A DNA stretch of 64,000 nt from JAZOTM01 sp045657625 (GTDB lineage: Bacteria > Bacillota > Clostridia > Lachnospirales > Lachnospiraceae). The stretch covers positions 3,701 to 67,700 of the forward strand of contig JAZOTM010000018.1 of assembly GCA_045657625.1 (NCBI GenBank), written 5' to 3'. A program made the translations under genes and the position numbers. The notes beneath the pieces were generated by a model. That model searched no databases and was not told where the DNA came from. It saw nothing but the letters and a program-made list of their open reading frames with translations. This document shows positions 53,026 to 61,258 of this stretch, one piece after another. Position 1 is the first letter of the stretch. The number at the start of each line of letters is the position of its first letter.

Positions 53026-53903
53026 TTCACAACCTGATTTTTTCCGTGACGTTTTGCATAGTAAAGTGCCATATCTGCGTTTTCAATCGCTGTATGGTAG
53101 TTGTCGTTTTGATATTCATAGACACCAACGGAAATGGTTAATGGGCAAACCCCATTATCGGTATGTGCAACAGCATATTTGTCATTTACCTGTTTAAAGT
53201 CGTCTATGTCCAAAAGGAATAGAGTCGTTTGGTTCTTAAATAAAAATTGCTCATGATTATTGACTAAACTAATGAGCTTATTGCGGTTGTAAGTCTTGGT
53301 AAGTTGGTCGGTAATGGATGCAGTTTCAATTTCCTTACGAATCAGGTATTGATCCATGTAAGATTTTTCCCAAATGAAAAGCATAGCAGTTACACCTACA
53401 TAGAGCGGCATGGCCACGGAAATCATAACTGCAAATTTTTCATAGTGAATCCATGTATTTGAGATAAGAATGTTTAGCAATAAAAGAAAATGGATTGGGA
53501 TGTGGTAGATGAGTGGCATCGCAAGACCGGTTGCGAGGAATGCAAAATGCATAATAATAAAGCCTTCTCTGGCAAAATCTCGATTCTCTAGATAGGTAAT
53601 AGTCCAAATGGTACACCACATAGATGCATGTGGAATCATGTAATAGAAAAAAGCACCAATTTTATAACTTCTAATCCCCGTTCTGTAGAAATACAGAAAT
53701 AATGCCAAAGGAAAAATAATTGCAAAGCGCGGGATTAAAGTTTCCGTGGCAAATCGTCCGAAGAGAAGACAATCTGATATGAAATAGGTCATCTCTAACA
53801 GAGCGATTAATACCACAGAATATCCACTTACAACCCGGAAATATTCATACTTTGATTGGTAGAATAGCTCCCGTTCTTCTTTTGGTATTCTGTTTGTAAA
53901 CAT
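52998..53903 (-). CDS. Membrane GGDEF-family protein lacking its catalytic block
   Basis: A 301-residue protein with about six N-terminal membrane helices (residues 20-185) and a C-terminal GGDEF-type domain. The domain starts normally (TDQLTKTYNRNKL, then LLDIDDFKQVNDKY) and ends normally (TISVGVYEY, ADMALYYAKRHGKNQV). The middle of about 65-70 residues, including the GGDEF motif, is replaced by a few residues (AVAHTDNG). Diguanylate cyclase activity should be lost. It may be a decaying gene or a non-enzymatic signalling protein. It is convergent with metY. Confidence 0.75.
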   Translation of the reverse strand: MFTNRIPKEERELFYQSKYEYFRVVSGYSVVLIALLEMTYFISDCLLFGRFATETLIPRFAIIFPLALFLYFYRTGIRSYKIGAFFYYMIPHASMWCTIWTITYLENRDFAREGFIIMHFAFLATGLAMPLIYHIPIHFLLLLNILISNTWIHYEKFAVMISVAMPLYVGVTAMLFIWEKSYMDQYLIRKEIETASITDQLTKTYNRNKLISLVNNHEQFLFKNQTTLFLLDIDDFKQVNDKYAVAHTDNGVCPLTISVGVYEYQNDNYHTAIENADMALYYAKRHGKNQVVNYAKAISNA

Positions 53904-53942
53904 AAAGAAATTATAAGGGAAAAATGTTAAATAAACAAGGGC

Positions 53943-55292
53943 TTAGTTTCCAAAAACACGTTTTTTTAACACTTGATAATAAACCACATTTAGCATAATA
54001 CCAAAGAGGGTTGCAATTGGAGCTGCAAGTCCGATATAGGTAAGACTGGCGTCCGGCTGAATACTCATAAAATAGGCCAATGGCAGACGTACCAATAAGG
54101 TTTGTGCAAGTCCTTGTAACATGACAAACAACGTTTTTTCATGCCCATTGAAGTAACCAATCATACTGAAGAGTACTGCGGTTGCAATGGTTTCAGGAGC
54201 AAATCCTTTTAAGTAATCATAGCCCTTTTCAATAACAGCTGCGTCTGTTGTGAAGATGGCGGTTAATTGGCCACCGAAGAACCATACCAAAAGGAAGACC
54301 AGGACACCAATACAAAGTCCGACACCCATTCCCGTAAACATAGCTTTTTTTGCACGATCTTCTTTACCAGCACCTACGTTTTGGGAAACAAAGGATGCCA
54401 TGGACTGCATCAAGGCACTTGGGACTAACATAGCAAAGTTTACAATTTTGCATGCAACGCCGTAGCCGGAGGAGGCTTCCAAACCTAACTTATTAATAAA
54501 AGCACAAAGTGCAAGGAAAGACATTTGTGTTAAAAATTCCTGTAATGCCAAAGGGAAACCGATGGACAGGAATCGCTTGCAGTTTTCATTGATTCGAATG
54601 TCTTCTTTTTTTACGTGGAAAGGTAAATTTCTCTTTTTTAATAAGCGTAAAGCTAAAACAACGCTGACGCCCTGCGCAAGTACGGTAGCAAGAGCGGCTC
54701 CGGCTGCATCCATATGGAAAACAGCAACAAAGAGAATGTCGCCAAAAATATTAACGACACATGCAACAGCTACAAAGATTAACGGAGATTTGCTATCTCC
54801 AAGTCCACGGAAAATGGCGGATAATACGTTATAGGCAACAATGAAGAAAATACCGCATCCGCAGATTCTGACATAGGAAGTAGTTAAAGACAATGCTTCC
54901 GTTGGTGCTTGCATTAACGTGGAAAGAGGAGCTGCAAAGCCTACTAAAATAAAAAACAATCCCACTGCGATAAGAGAAAAGATGGCAGTGGCACTACCTA
55001 AAAGGGGTCCGATTTGCTGGGGCTTTTTTTCCCCTAAATAGCGGGCAATCAATACGGTGACACCCATGGCAAGCTGGGTAACGACAAAGGTAACCAGATT
55101 TAAAATCTGACTACCGGTGGAAACCGCAGAAAGTCCGGCTGTGGTGCCAAATCGTCCAACGACTAATAAATCCACTGCACCATAGGCGGCTTGGAGTACT
55201 AAGGCACCTAAAATAGGCATCATAAAGGGAATCAATTTGCTAAGAATATTCCCGGTGGTAAAGTCTGTTTTGTTACTTTTTGTTTCTGACAT
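53943..55292 (-). CDS. MATE family multidrug/cation antiporter
   Basis: A 449-residue protein with twelve predicted helices in two related halves, typical of MATE efflux proteins (NorM/DinF-like) that expel drugs in exchange for Na+ or H+. The open frame extends upstream into the MarR gene, but the ATG at 55292 has AAGGAA eight bases before it. It lies 37 bases after the MarR gene in the same direction, so it is the likely target of that repressor. Confidence 0.9.
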   Translation of the reverse strand: MSETKSNKTDFTTGNILSKLIPFMMPILGALVLQAAYGAVDLLVVGRFGTTAGLSAVSTGSQILNLVTFVVTQLAMGVTVLIARYLGEKKPQQIGPLLGSATAIFSLIAVGLFFILVGFAAPLSTLMQAPTEALSLTTSYVRICGCGIFFIVAYNVLSAIFRGLGDSKSPLIFVAVACVVNIFGDILFVAVFHMDAAGAALATVLAQGVSVVLALRLLKKRNLPFHVKKEDIRINENCKRFLSIGFPLALQEFLTQMSFLALCAFINKLGLEASSGYGVACKIVNFAMLVPSALMQSMASFVSQNVGAGKEDRAKKAMFTGMGVGLCIGVLVFLLVWFFGGQLTAIFTTDAAVIEKGYDYLKGFAPETIATAVLFSMIGYFNGHEKTLFVMLQGLAQTLLVRLPLAYFMSIQPDASLTYIGLAAPIATLFGIMLNVVYYQVLKKRVFGN

Positions 55293-55329
55293 GATATTCC
55301 TTCTTTCTATTATATTTCTGTAATTTTTC

Positions 55330-55785
55330 TTATAAGGTATTGGGGTCGATAGTGGAAGAAGCCATGACTCCATGAAATTTTTCAAGGGTATGGATGGTGA
55401 TATCCACCTCTTCATCGGAGAGATCCTCCAAGTAAGTTGCCAAAAAACGATAGTAGGAGACATCGAATTTATTGGATAAGGAAAGTCCTTTTTTTGTGGG
55501 ACTTAAAAAAACAATTCGTTTGTCTTCCGGGGAGGATATTTTTTGAATATATCCTTGTTTTTCCATTTCTTTTACCGTTCTGGTAACGCCGGGTTTGGGA
55601 AGTCCTAGGGAATCACTGATATCGCTGACTTTTACTTGTCCCTTTTCGTTTTCGATTTTTTTCATAATATCTAAATATTGTACAAATGCTGGAGTGACGC
55701 CTTCCGGCAACGGGGGAAGGAGTTCTCTTGTGCGTTTCGCAAGATAACAAGCATCCAGCAGTTCTTTTATTTTTCCCGGTGTCAT
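55330..55785 (-). CDS. MarR family transcription regulator
   Basis: A 151-residue winged-helix regulator (DNA-binding region about residues 50-100, KVSDISDSLGLPKPGVTRTV). First gene of a two-gene unit with the MATE transporter. ATG at 55785 is chosen because GGAGG lies six bases ahead; an alternative start seven codons upstream overlaps that site. Repeats over its promoter suggest autoregulation. Confidence 0.87.
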   Translation of the reverse strand: MTPGKIKELLDACYLAKRTRELLPPLPEGVTPAFVQYLDIMKKIENEKGQVKVSDISDSLGLPKPGVTRTVKEMEKQGYIQKISSPEDKRIVFLSPTKKGLSLSNKFDVSYYRFLATYLEDLSDEEVDITIHTLEKFHGVMASSTIDPNTL

Positions 55786-55807
55786 AATACCTCCAATAGT
55801 TATCAAT

Positions 55808-55853
55808 GGTAATTAACAAAGGTAATTATAGTGAGATGTTGAAAAAATGTCAA
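55808..55853 (-). promoter_or_regulatory. Promoter and operator of marR-MATE
   Basis: On the minus strand: -35 TTGACA (plus 55848-55853), 17-base spacer, -10 TATAAT (plus 55825-55830), both perfect consensus. GGTAATTA occurs at plus 55808-55815 and 55821-55828, overlapping the -10, a natural MarR site. Confidence 0.82.
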
Positions 55854-56002
55854 TAAAAAAGGCAAAGTTTCTTATTTTTTCATTTTTGGAATTTTTTCAT
55901 TTCAAAGGGGAATTGATTGGCCCGTATGGTGGAAATTAAAATTTTTTTGACCGGATTTACAAGATACTTAAGGAATTTAGAGAGAAAAGGAAAGGAGAAT
56001 GT

Positions 56003-57397
56003 ATGAAAAGAGGGTTATTAAAAGGGGTTGCATTGATGACAACCGTATCGCTTTTAGGAGGCGTTATGGGATGTGCAGATGCTGCGGATTCTTCCCAAAA
56101 TAGCACGGAAATCCAGGAAGCATCCTCAGAAATGAAAGAAACCGCTGAAAAAGAGGAAAGTGCGGAACTGTTCAAAGTTTATAGCGTGACACACAGTTAT
56201 GGAGACGGAGAAAAAGTATCGCAGGTTATTTTGGAATTTGGAGCAGAGATTGACATGGACTCTGTCGATGTAGATTCTTTTGAGGTGGTGGATCGTACAA
56301 TTACAGATATTCACGTAAATAATGAATGTGCTGCTACAGAGGAGGATGTTGCAGGCAATTATTTGGTTTTGGATTTGGAAATTCAACCGGCGGTTTTAAA
56401 TGACCAATATGCAACGGATGGAAGACCGGTCGGAGATGTTCCGATTGAAGAGTCTTCAGTTATTGTGCGAAAAGACGTTTCTTTGGCGGATGGAACAGTT
56501 ATTTCTGCCGGAGATACTGTTTATACGACTGCCGCCGGAGATGGTGGAATCATGGGAAATGATGCGATAAAAACCATGGATTTGGATAAGTTTGAGGACA
56601 ATCATTTTTATAATGATCCATTAACCGGAACCGTTTTACATTACAATTTATTTACGCCGGAGGGATATGAGGAAAGCGGGGAAGAATATCCGTTGGTACT
56701 CTTTATTCCGGATGCCGGGGCAGTGAGCTCTGACTGGGAACGCGTAATTAACCAAGGAAACGGAGGGGTTGTATGGATCGATGAGGAATGGCAAGCAGAA
56801 AATCCTTGTTTTGTGGTTACTATGATTTATGAAGATAAGTACATCAATGACTACTGGGAATACTATGACGGTTATTTATATGGAACCATCAATCTTTTAA
56901 AGCAATTGCAGGAGGATTATCCGGTGGATGAAAATCGTATTTATTCCACAGGCCAGTCCATGGGATGTATGGCTACTATGATTATGATGAGAGAAGAACC
57001 CGGATTAATTGATGCGGCGTATATTATGGCAGGACAGTGGGATCCGGAAGATATGAAGGATATTTATAATGAAAATATTCTATTTTTGGTGTCAGAAGAT
57101 GACCCAGCGAATGCGAAATTAACTGCGGATGAAGAAATGTGGATTTCTATGGGAGCGAAAACAGCCGATAGTCAAATCAGTGTGTTAAATTCAGAAGAAG
57201 AAAGAGAAGAGATTATTCGCTCTTTGACTGCCGAGGATGCAAATATGTATTTTCTTAGAATTAAAGAAGGGGAAGGTTCTTTGAATGGAGATGGCACAGC
57301 AGCAAAGGGTGGACATCGTATGACATGGCGTTTGGGATATGATTTGCCAATTGTGAAAGAATGGTTATTTTCCCAGAGTGGAGAAGGAAAAGAATAA
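56003..57397 (+). CDS. Lipoprotein alpha/beta-hydrolase esterase
   Basis: A 464-residue lipoprotein (lipobox near GGVMGC, Cys25) with an N-terminal Ig-like segment (about residues 50-190) and a C-terminal alpha/beta-hydrolase of the PHB-depolymerase/feruloyl-esterase-like group. The nucleophile elbow is GQSMGC, and the late GGHRMTWRLGYD offers the catalytic His. Probable surface esterase acting on plant or host polymers; the substrate is unknown. The preceding 217 bases hold no other gene. Confidence 0.8.
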   Translation: MKRGLLKGVALMTTVSLLGGVMGCADAADSSQNSTEIQEASSEMKETAEKEESAELFKVYSVTHSYGDGEKVSQVILEFGAEIDMDSVDVDSFEVVDRTITDIHVNNECAATEEDVAGNYLVLDLEIQPAVLNDQYATDGRPVGDVPIEESSVIVRKDVSLADGTVISAGDTVYTTAAGDGGIMGNDAIKTMDLDKFEDNHFYNDPLTGTVLHYNLFTPEGYEESGEEYPLVLFIPDAGAVSSDWERVINQGNGGVVWIDEEWQAENPCFVVTMIYEDKYINDYWEYYDGYLYGTINLLKQLQEDYPVDENRIYSTGQSMGCMATMIMMREEPGLIDAAYIMAGQWDPEDMKDIYNENILFLVSEDDPANAKLTADEEMWISMGAKTADSQISVLNSEEEREEIIRSLTAEDANMYFLRIKEGEGSLNGDGTAAKGGHRMTWRLGYDLPIVKEWLFSQSGEGKE

Positions 57398-57422
57398 TTT
57401 TTTCTTTGTTGTAATAAAATGG

Positions 57423-57461
57423 TTGACAACGACGTTGTAATATGTTAGATTGCAATTGCAA
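57423..57461 (+). promoter_or_regulatory. Promoter and palindromic operators of the PPOX-Rrf2 operon
   Basis: -35 TTGACA (57423-57428), 17-base spacer, -10 TAGATT (57446-57451). A perfect ACAACG-A-CGTTGT palindrome (57426-57438) overlaps the -35, and a perfect TTGCAATTGCAA palindrome (57450-57461) overlaps the end of the -10 and the start site. Such placement implies repression, most simply by the Rrf2 protein encoded downstream. Confidence 0.72.
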
Positions 57462-57500
57462 GATGTAAACAAATCGATTACAACGAAGGAGGAAATGAAC

Positions 57501-57899
57501 ATGAACAAAATTGTAGAGGAACTTAGAAAAACAGGTGTATTTTATGTAGCGACTTTGGATGAAGATGGTCAGCCAAGAGTACGTCCGTTTAGCAGTTTGA
57601 CAGAGATTAACGGAAGCCTTTATCTTTGTACAAATAATACAAAAGATGTATACAAGCAAATTCAGAAGAATTCAAAGGTAGAAATCTGTGGAATGGGAAA
57701 AGATGGCACATGGATTCGTATTTCAGGAAAAGCAGTGCGCGATGATAACGATGAATCCAGAAAAGCAATGTTGGAAGATCCTACAGGACCAAGCAACTTA
57801 TACACATTAGGAGATGGTATTTTCGAAGTTCTTCGCATTGAAGATGCAAAGGCAACAAAATACTCTATGAAGGCTGATCCGGAAGTTATTGAAGCGTAG
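57501..57899 (+). CDS. Pyridoxamine 5'-phosphate oxidase family (PPOX) flavoprotein
   Basis: A 132-residue split-barrel flavin-binding protein (GVFYVATLDEDGQPRVRPF at residues 12-30). Members bind FMN or F420 and reduce or bind varied substrates, and the exact one cannot be read from sequence. Of two nearby ATGs, 57501 has correct spacing from AAGGAGG. It is followed 11 bases later by an Rrf2 regulator and preceded by operator-like palindromes, suggesting redox stress control. Confidence 0.83.
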   Translation: MNKIVEELRKTGVFYVATLDEDGQPRVRPFSSLTEINGSLYLCTNNTKDVYKQIQKNSKVEICGMGKDGTWIRISGKAVRDDNDESRKAMLEDPTGPSNLYTLGDGIFEVLRIEDAKATKYSMKADPEVIEA

Positions 57900-57910
57900 G
57901 AAGTGAAAAT

Positions 57911-58348
57911 ATGCAGTTTTCAAGTAAGTTAGCGATTGGTACCCATATTTTGCTTGCCATTGCGGAATTCGATGGAAAAGAGAAGACAACTTCTGAGTTT
58001 TTAGCCGGAAGTGTCAATGTAAATCCGGTAATTATCCGAAACATGTTGGTAAAGCTGAAAGAAGCAGGGTTCATCAAAACAAAAGCCGGAGTTGGTGGGT
58101 CGGAACTTGCAAAGGATCCGAAGGAAATTACGTTAAAAGATGTATTGTTTGCAGTGGAAAAGGATACGGAATTGTTTAAATTCCATGAGAATCCCAATCC
58201 ACAGTGTCCCGTAGGTAGGAATGTGCATACCTTATTGGATATAAAACTGGATGATGCAAAGAATGCAATGTTAGAAGAATTGGATAGAACCACTTTGGCG
58301 GATTTAAAGATGCAAATGGAGACATTAATGAAAGAGCAGGAGGCATAG
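57911..58348 (+). CDS. Rrf2 family transcription regulator (YwnA-like)
   Basis: A 145-residue winged-helix Rrf2 protein. The helix-turn-helix lies around residues 25-60 (VNPVIIRNMLVKLKEAGFI). It has one cysteine (in NPQCPVGRN) where iron-sulfur Rrf2 proteins such as IscR and NsrR have three, so sensing through a thiol or ligand is more likely than through a cluster. It probably controls its own operon. Confidence 0.85.
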   Translation: MQFSSKLAIGTHILLAIAEFDGKEKTTSEFLAGSVNVNPVIIRNMLVKLKEAGFIKTKAGVGGSELAKDPKEITLKDVLFAVEKDTELFKFHENPNPQCPVGRNVHTLLDIKLDDAKNAMLEELDRTTLADLKMQMETLMKEQEA

Positions 58349-58360
58349 CACCTGCTCTTT
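58331..58360 (+). terminator. Hairpin at the end of the Rrf2 gene
   Basis: Perfect 10-bp stem AAAGAGCAGG/CCTGCTCTTT with a ten-base loop spanning the rrf2 stop codon. Only three T follow, inside the stem, so it may be a weak terminator or an intercistronic structure before the sirtuin cassette. Confidence 0.45.
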
Positions 58361-58383
58361 CGAGCAATATGGAGGTTATTGGC

Positions 58384-59337
58384 ATGTTTGGTAGAAATTT
58401 ATTTGGTACACCGGATTTTCAAAAGAAAATCTCTCAGGAAGAAAAGATGCAAAGACTTAAAGAAGAGTTAGCATGTGCAGATGCAGTAGTGCTTGGTGCC
58501 GGTGCGGGACTCTCAACTTCTGCGGGATTTATTTACAATGGAGAGCGTTTTGAACGCTATTTTGCAGATTTTCGCGAAAAATATGGATTTGCCGATATGT
58601 ATTCCGGCGGTTTTTATCCCTATAGAAAGATGGAAACTTTTTGGGCTTATTGGTCCCGTTATATCTATGTGAATCGTTATATGGATCCACCAAAGCGGGT
58701 TTATGAAGCTTTGTTTGAGCTTGTAAAAGAAAAAGATTATTTCGTGATTACTACGAATGTAGATCACTGTTTTCAAAAGGCAGGGTTTGACAAGAAACGT
58801 TTATTTTATACGCAGGGGGATTACGGACTATTTCAATGTTCTGAGCCCTGTCAGGAATATACGTATGATAATGAGAAAATAATCAAGGAAATGCTTGTGT
58901 CGCAAGGATTCTTTTTTGATGAAGAAGGAGTTTTACAGGCTCCTTGTAAGGCAGACAGAAGTATTGACTTTTCAAAAATAAAGATGGAAATAGAGACAGC
59001 GTTGATTCCTTATTGTCCACATTGTGGAGAGCCTATGTCCATGAACCTACGCGCAGACGATACCTTTGTGCAGGATGAAGGCTGGTATCAAGCAAGTGAC
59101 CGTTACGTGGATTTTCTCCGTCGTCATCAGAATCTGCATGTGCTATATTTGGAATTAGGGGTAGGTGGCAACACTCCCGCTATCATAAAGTATCCATTTT
59201 GGCAGAGGCTTGCTGAAAACGAAAAGGCTGTTTATGCTTGCTTAAATTATGGAGAGGCCTTTTGCCCGGAAAATATCACCGATAGAAGTATCTGTTTGGA
59301 TGGAGATATTGGTGCTATATTAGCGGAAGTAAAGTGA
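58384..59337 (+). CDS. SirTM-type sirtuin, protein ADP-ribosyltransferase
   Basis: A 317-residue class M sirtuin. GAGAGLSTSAGF binds NAD (residues 38-49), TTNVDHCF holds Asn125, and QGDY places Gln144 where ordinary sirtuins have catalytic His; MNLRADDTF gives Arg223. A zinc module is present (Cys152/156, Cys211/214). Described SirTMs modify lipoylated GcvH-like proteins and partner with a macrodomain hydrolase. ATG 58384 follows GGAGG by eight bases. The next gene encodes the macrodomain protein. Confidence 0.87.
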   Translation: MFGRNLFGTPDFQKKISQEEKMQRLKEELACADAVVLGAGAGLSTSAGFIYNGERFERYFADFREKYGFADMYSGGFYPYRKMETFWAYWSRYIYVNRYMDPPKRVYEALFELVKEKDYFVITTNVDHCFQKAGFDKKRLFYTQGDYGLFQCSEPCQEYTYDNEKIIKEMLVSQGFFFDEEGVLQAPCKADRSIDFSKIKMEIETALIPYCPHCGEPMSMNLRADDTFVQDEGWYQASDRYVDFLRRHQNLHVLYLELGVGGNTPAIIKYPFWQRLAENEKAVYACLNYGEAFCPENITDRSICLDGDIGAILAEVK

Positions 59338-59382
59338 GATTTATTTTGAACATGGGAATTGTACTAGAAAGAGGTGTGGACG

Positions 59383-60165
59383 ATGAATCATAGTGAACAA
59401 CGTATTTGGTTGATAAAGGAACTGCAAAAACAAGCTTCTCCGTTGAGCCATTATTTGATTCCGAAGGACGCAAAGGGACAAAAGGATCTTTTGCGAGGGC
59501 TTATGAACGTTTGGGAGCCCCAAGAGATGTCAGAGGAATTTTTCCAAATCCAAGATGCTTATTTGCAGGAGGAAAATGGAAAGGACGGATATGTTTCGCT
59601 GTCTAATTTAGAACCGGTTTCAGGAAACACCTCTTTTTATTTATGGCAGGGAGACATTACAAGACTTCAGATTGGGGCTATTGTAAATGCAGCAAATAGT
59701 CAGTTGTTAGGGTGCTTTCAACCGCTACATAGTTGCATTGATAACGTTATTCATTCAAAAGCTGGACTTGGCCTCCGCTACAAATGTAACTGCATCATGG
59801 AAAAGCAGGGACATCCTGAACCAACAGGGCAGGCTAAGATTACTCCGGCGTATAATTTACCTTGTGATTATGTTATTCATACCGTGGGTCCTATAGTTCA
59901 AGGACCTCTGACTAAAAAGCATGAGCAGCTTTTGGCATCCTGCTATAAGTCATGTCTTGATATAGCAGAGGAAAACGGTGTTAAGAGCATTGCTCTTTGT
60001 TGCATTTCTACAGGTGTTTTCATGTTTCCTAATCAGAGAGCTGCTGAGATTGCTGTAGAGACAGTTAAAAACTGGCTTGATGAGACAGGCAGTGAGATGA
60101 AGATTGTTTTCAATGTATTTAAGGATCTTGATTTTGAAATATATGAAAAACTGTTAAATGGTTAA
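59383..60165 (+). CDS. Zinc-dependent macrodomain ADP-ribose hydrolase
   Basis: A 260-residue protein. An N-terminal helical lead (1-75) precedes a macrodomain: GDITRLQIGAIVNAAN at residues 90-105, and then the Zn-macro signature LGCFQPLHSCIDN with Cys111, His116 and Cys118. Such enzymes remove ADP-ribose from proteins modified by SirTM. It is flanked by two SirTM genes. ATG 59383 is preferred to a GTG three codons upstream, which overlaps the AAAGAGGTG ribosome site. Synonymous codon use appears to shift in the second half. Confidence 0.88.
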   Translation: MNHSEQRIWLIKELQKQASPLSHYLIPKDAKGQKDLLRGLMNVWEPQEMSEEFFQIQDAYLQEENGKDGYVSLSNLEPVSGNTSFYLWQGDITRLQIGAIVNAANSQLLGCFQPLHSCIDNVIHSKAGLGLRYKCNCIMEKQGHPEPTGQAKITPAYNLPCDYVIHTVGPIVQGPLTKKHEQLLASCYKSCLDIAEENGVKSIALCCISTGVFMFPNQRAAEIAVETVKNWLDETGSEMKIVFNVFKDLDFEIYEKLLNG

Positions 60166-60185
60166 GCTATAAGGAGTGTTTTATA

Positions 60186-61040
60186 ATGACAACGGCTAAG
60201 ATCAGATCGTTTCAGCCAAATGGATATCAGGAAACAATAAAAAAAGGTTTAAGTGCCATACATAGCTTTAACAGCGGTATGTCCTTTGGGAAAGATGATG
60301 ATACAGAGCAGCTTGACAGATTAAAAGAAGAAATAAAGACAGCTGATGCTATTGTTATTGGAGCCGGGGCAGGACTTTCTACTTCTGCAGGGTTTACGTA
60401 CAGTGGAGACCGGTTTAAAAAGTGGTTTTCTGATTTTGAAGAAAAATATGCTTTTCAAGACATGTATTCAGGTGGGTTTTACCCATACAAAACCAAGGAA
60501 GAGTTCTGGGCATATTGGTCAAGGTATATCTACATCAACAGATACCTTGATGCACCTAAAGATACTTATACAAAACTTTATAACCTTGTTAAGGATAAAG
60601 ATTACTTTGTGATTACTACAAACGTGGATCATTGCTTTCAAAAAGCAGGCTTTGATAAGAAAAGATTATTTTACACTCAGGGAGATTATGGTCTGTTTCA
60701 AAGTTTGATTCCAAAGTGTCTGATTGATGGAAGTGATGTCACAATGAATCTTAGAAGTGATGATACATTCCTTGAAGATGGAGGCTGGCATAGAGCGTCA
60801 GCGGCTTATTCTGATTTCCTTAGAAGACATGAAAACCTGCATGTGTTTTTCCTGGAGCTTGGGGTAGGCAGCAATACACCAGTAATAATTAAGTATCCAT
60901 TCTGGCAAATGACAATGGAAAATGAAAAAGCTACATATGCATGCTTGAATTACAAAGAGGCATACTGTCCCAGAGAGATAGAAGATAGGAGCGTATGCAT
61001 TAACAGTGATATAGATGAGTTTTTGGATAAACGGGCATGA
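60186..61040 (+). CDS. Second SirTM-type sirtuin lacking the zinc module
   Basis: A 284-residue paralogue of the sirtuin at 58384. NAD motif (residues 59-70), TTNVDHCF, Gln165 in QGDY and Arg190 in MNLRSDDTF are kept. The region between FQ and MNLR is only 14 residues against about 68 in the first copy, leaving one cysteine (Cys178) of four. It also has a 22-residue N-terminal extension. Activity is uncertain without zinc; it could be a diverged enzyme with another target or a decaying copy. Confidence 0.82.
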   Translation: MTTAKIRSFQPNGYQETIKKGLSAIHSFNSGMSFGKDDDTEQLDRLKEEIKTADAIVIGAGAGLSTSAGFTYSGDRFKKWFSDFEEKYAFQDMYSGGFYPYKTKEEFWAYWSRYIYINRYLDAPKDTYTKLYNLVKDKDYFVITTNVDHCFQKAGFDKKRLFYTQGDYGLFQSLIPKCLIDGSDVTMNLRSDDTFLEDGGWHRASAAYSDFLRRHENLHVFFLELGVGSNTPVIIKYPFWQMTMENEKATYACLNYKEAYCPREIEDRSVCINSDIDEFLDKRA

Positions 61041-61073
61041 TTTCAGAAAAAGAAAGATATTATCGGTATTAAA

Positions 61074-61097
61074 GAGAAAATACATTTCTCCCTTTTT
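61074..61097 (+). terminator. Weak terminator after the SirTM cassette
   Basis: Stem GAGAAA/TTTCTC (loop ATACA) followed by CC and five T. It is short and A/T-rich, so efficiency is doubtful. The rest of 61041-61258 holds no gene. Confidence 0.4.
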
Positions 61098-61198
61098 ACA
61101 TTTGTGTTGCTCATGATAGAATAATTAAGAATCGAGATTTGTAGTGGTCTTTCATAAGAGAAAGAGTTCGATAAGTTTCCTTATGCGTTTATTACCAG

Positions 61199-61237
61199 AA
61201 AAAATAGCCCCTATCTCTTTTATATAGGGATAGAGGC
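61199..61237 (-). terminator. Terminator of the DAPG-hydrolase-like gene
   Basis: On the minus strand, an 11-bp stem with one mismatch (61207-61237, arms GCC.CTATC and GATAG.GGC) is followed by a run of six T (plus 61199-61204). It lies 22 bases beyond the stop codon. Confidence 0.75.
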
Positions 61238-61258
61238 TTGCTTTGCAAACTGCTACAT

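Noticed and set aside
55293..55463. N-terminal extension of the MATE protein
   Set aside because: The extension overlaps the MarR gene in another frame and is not hydrophobic; ATG 55292 has a proper ribosome site.
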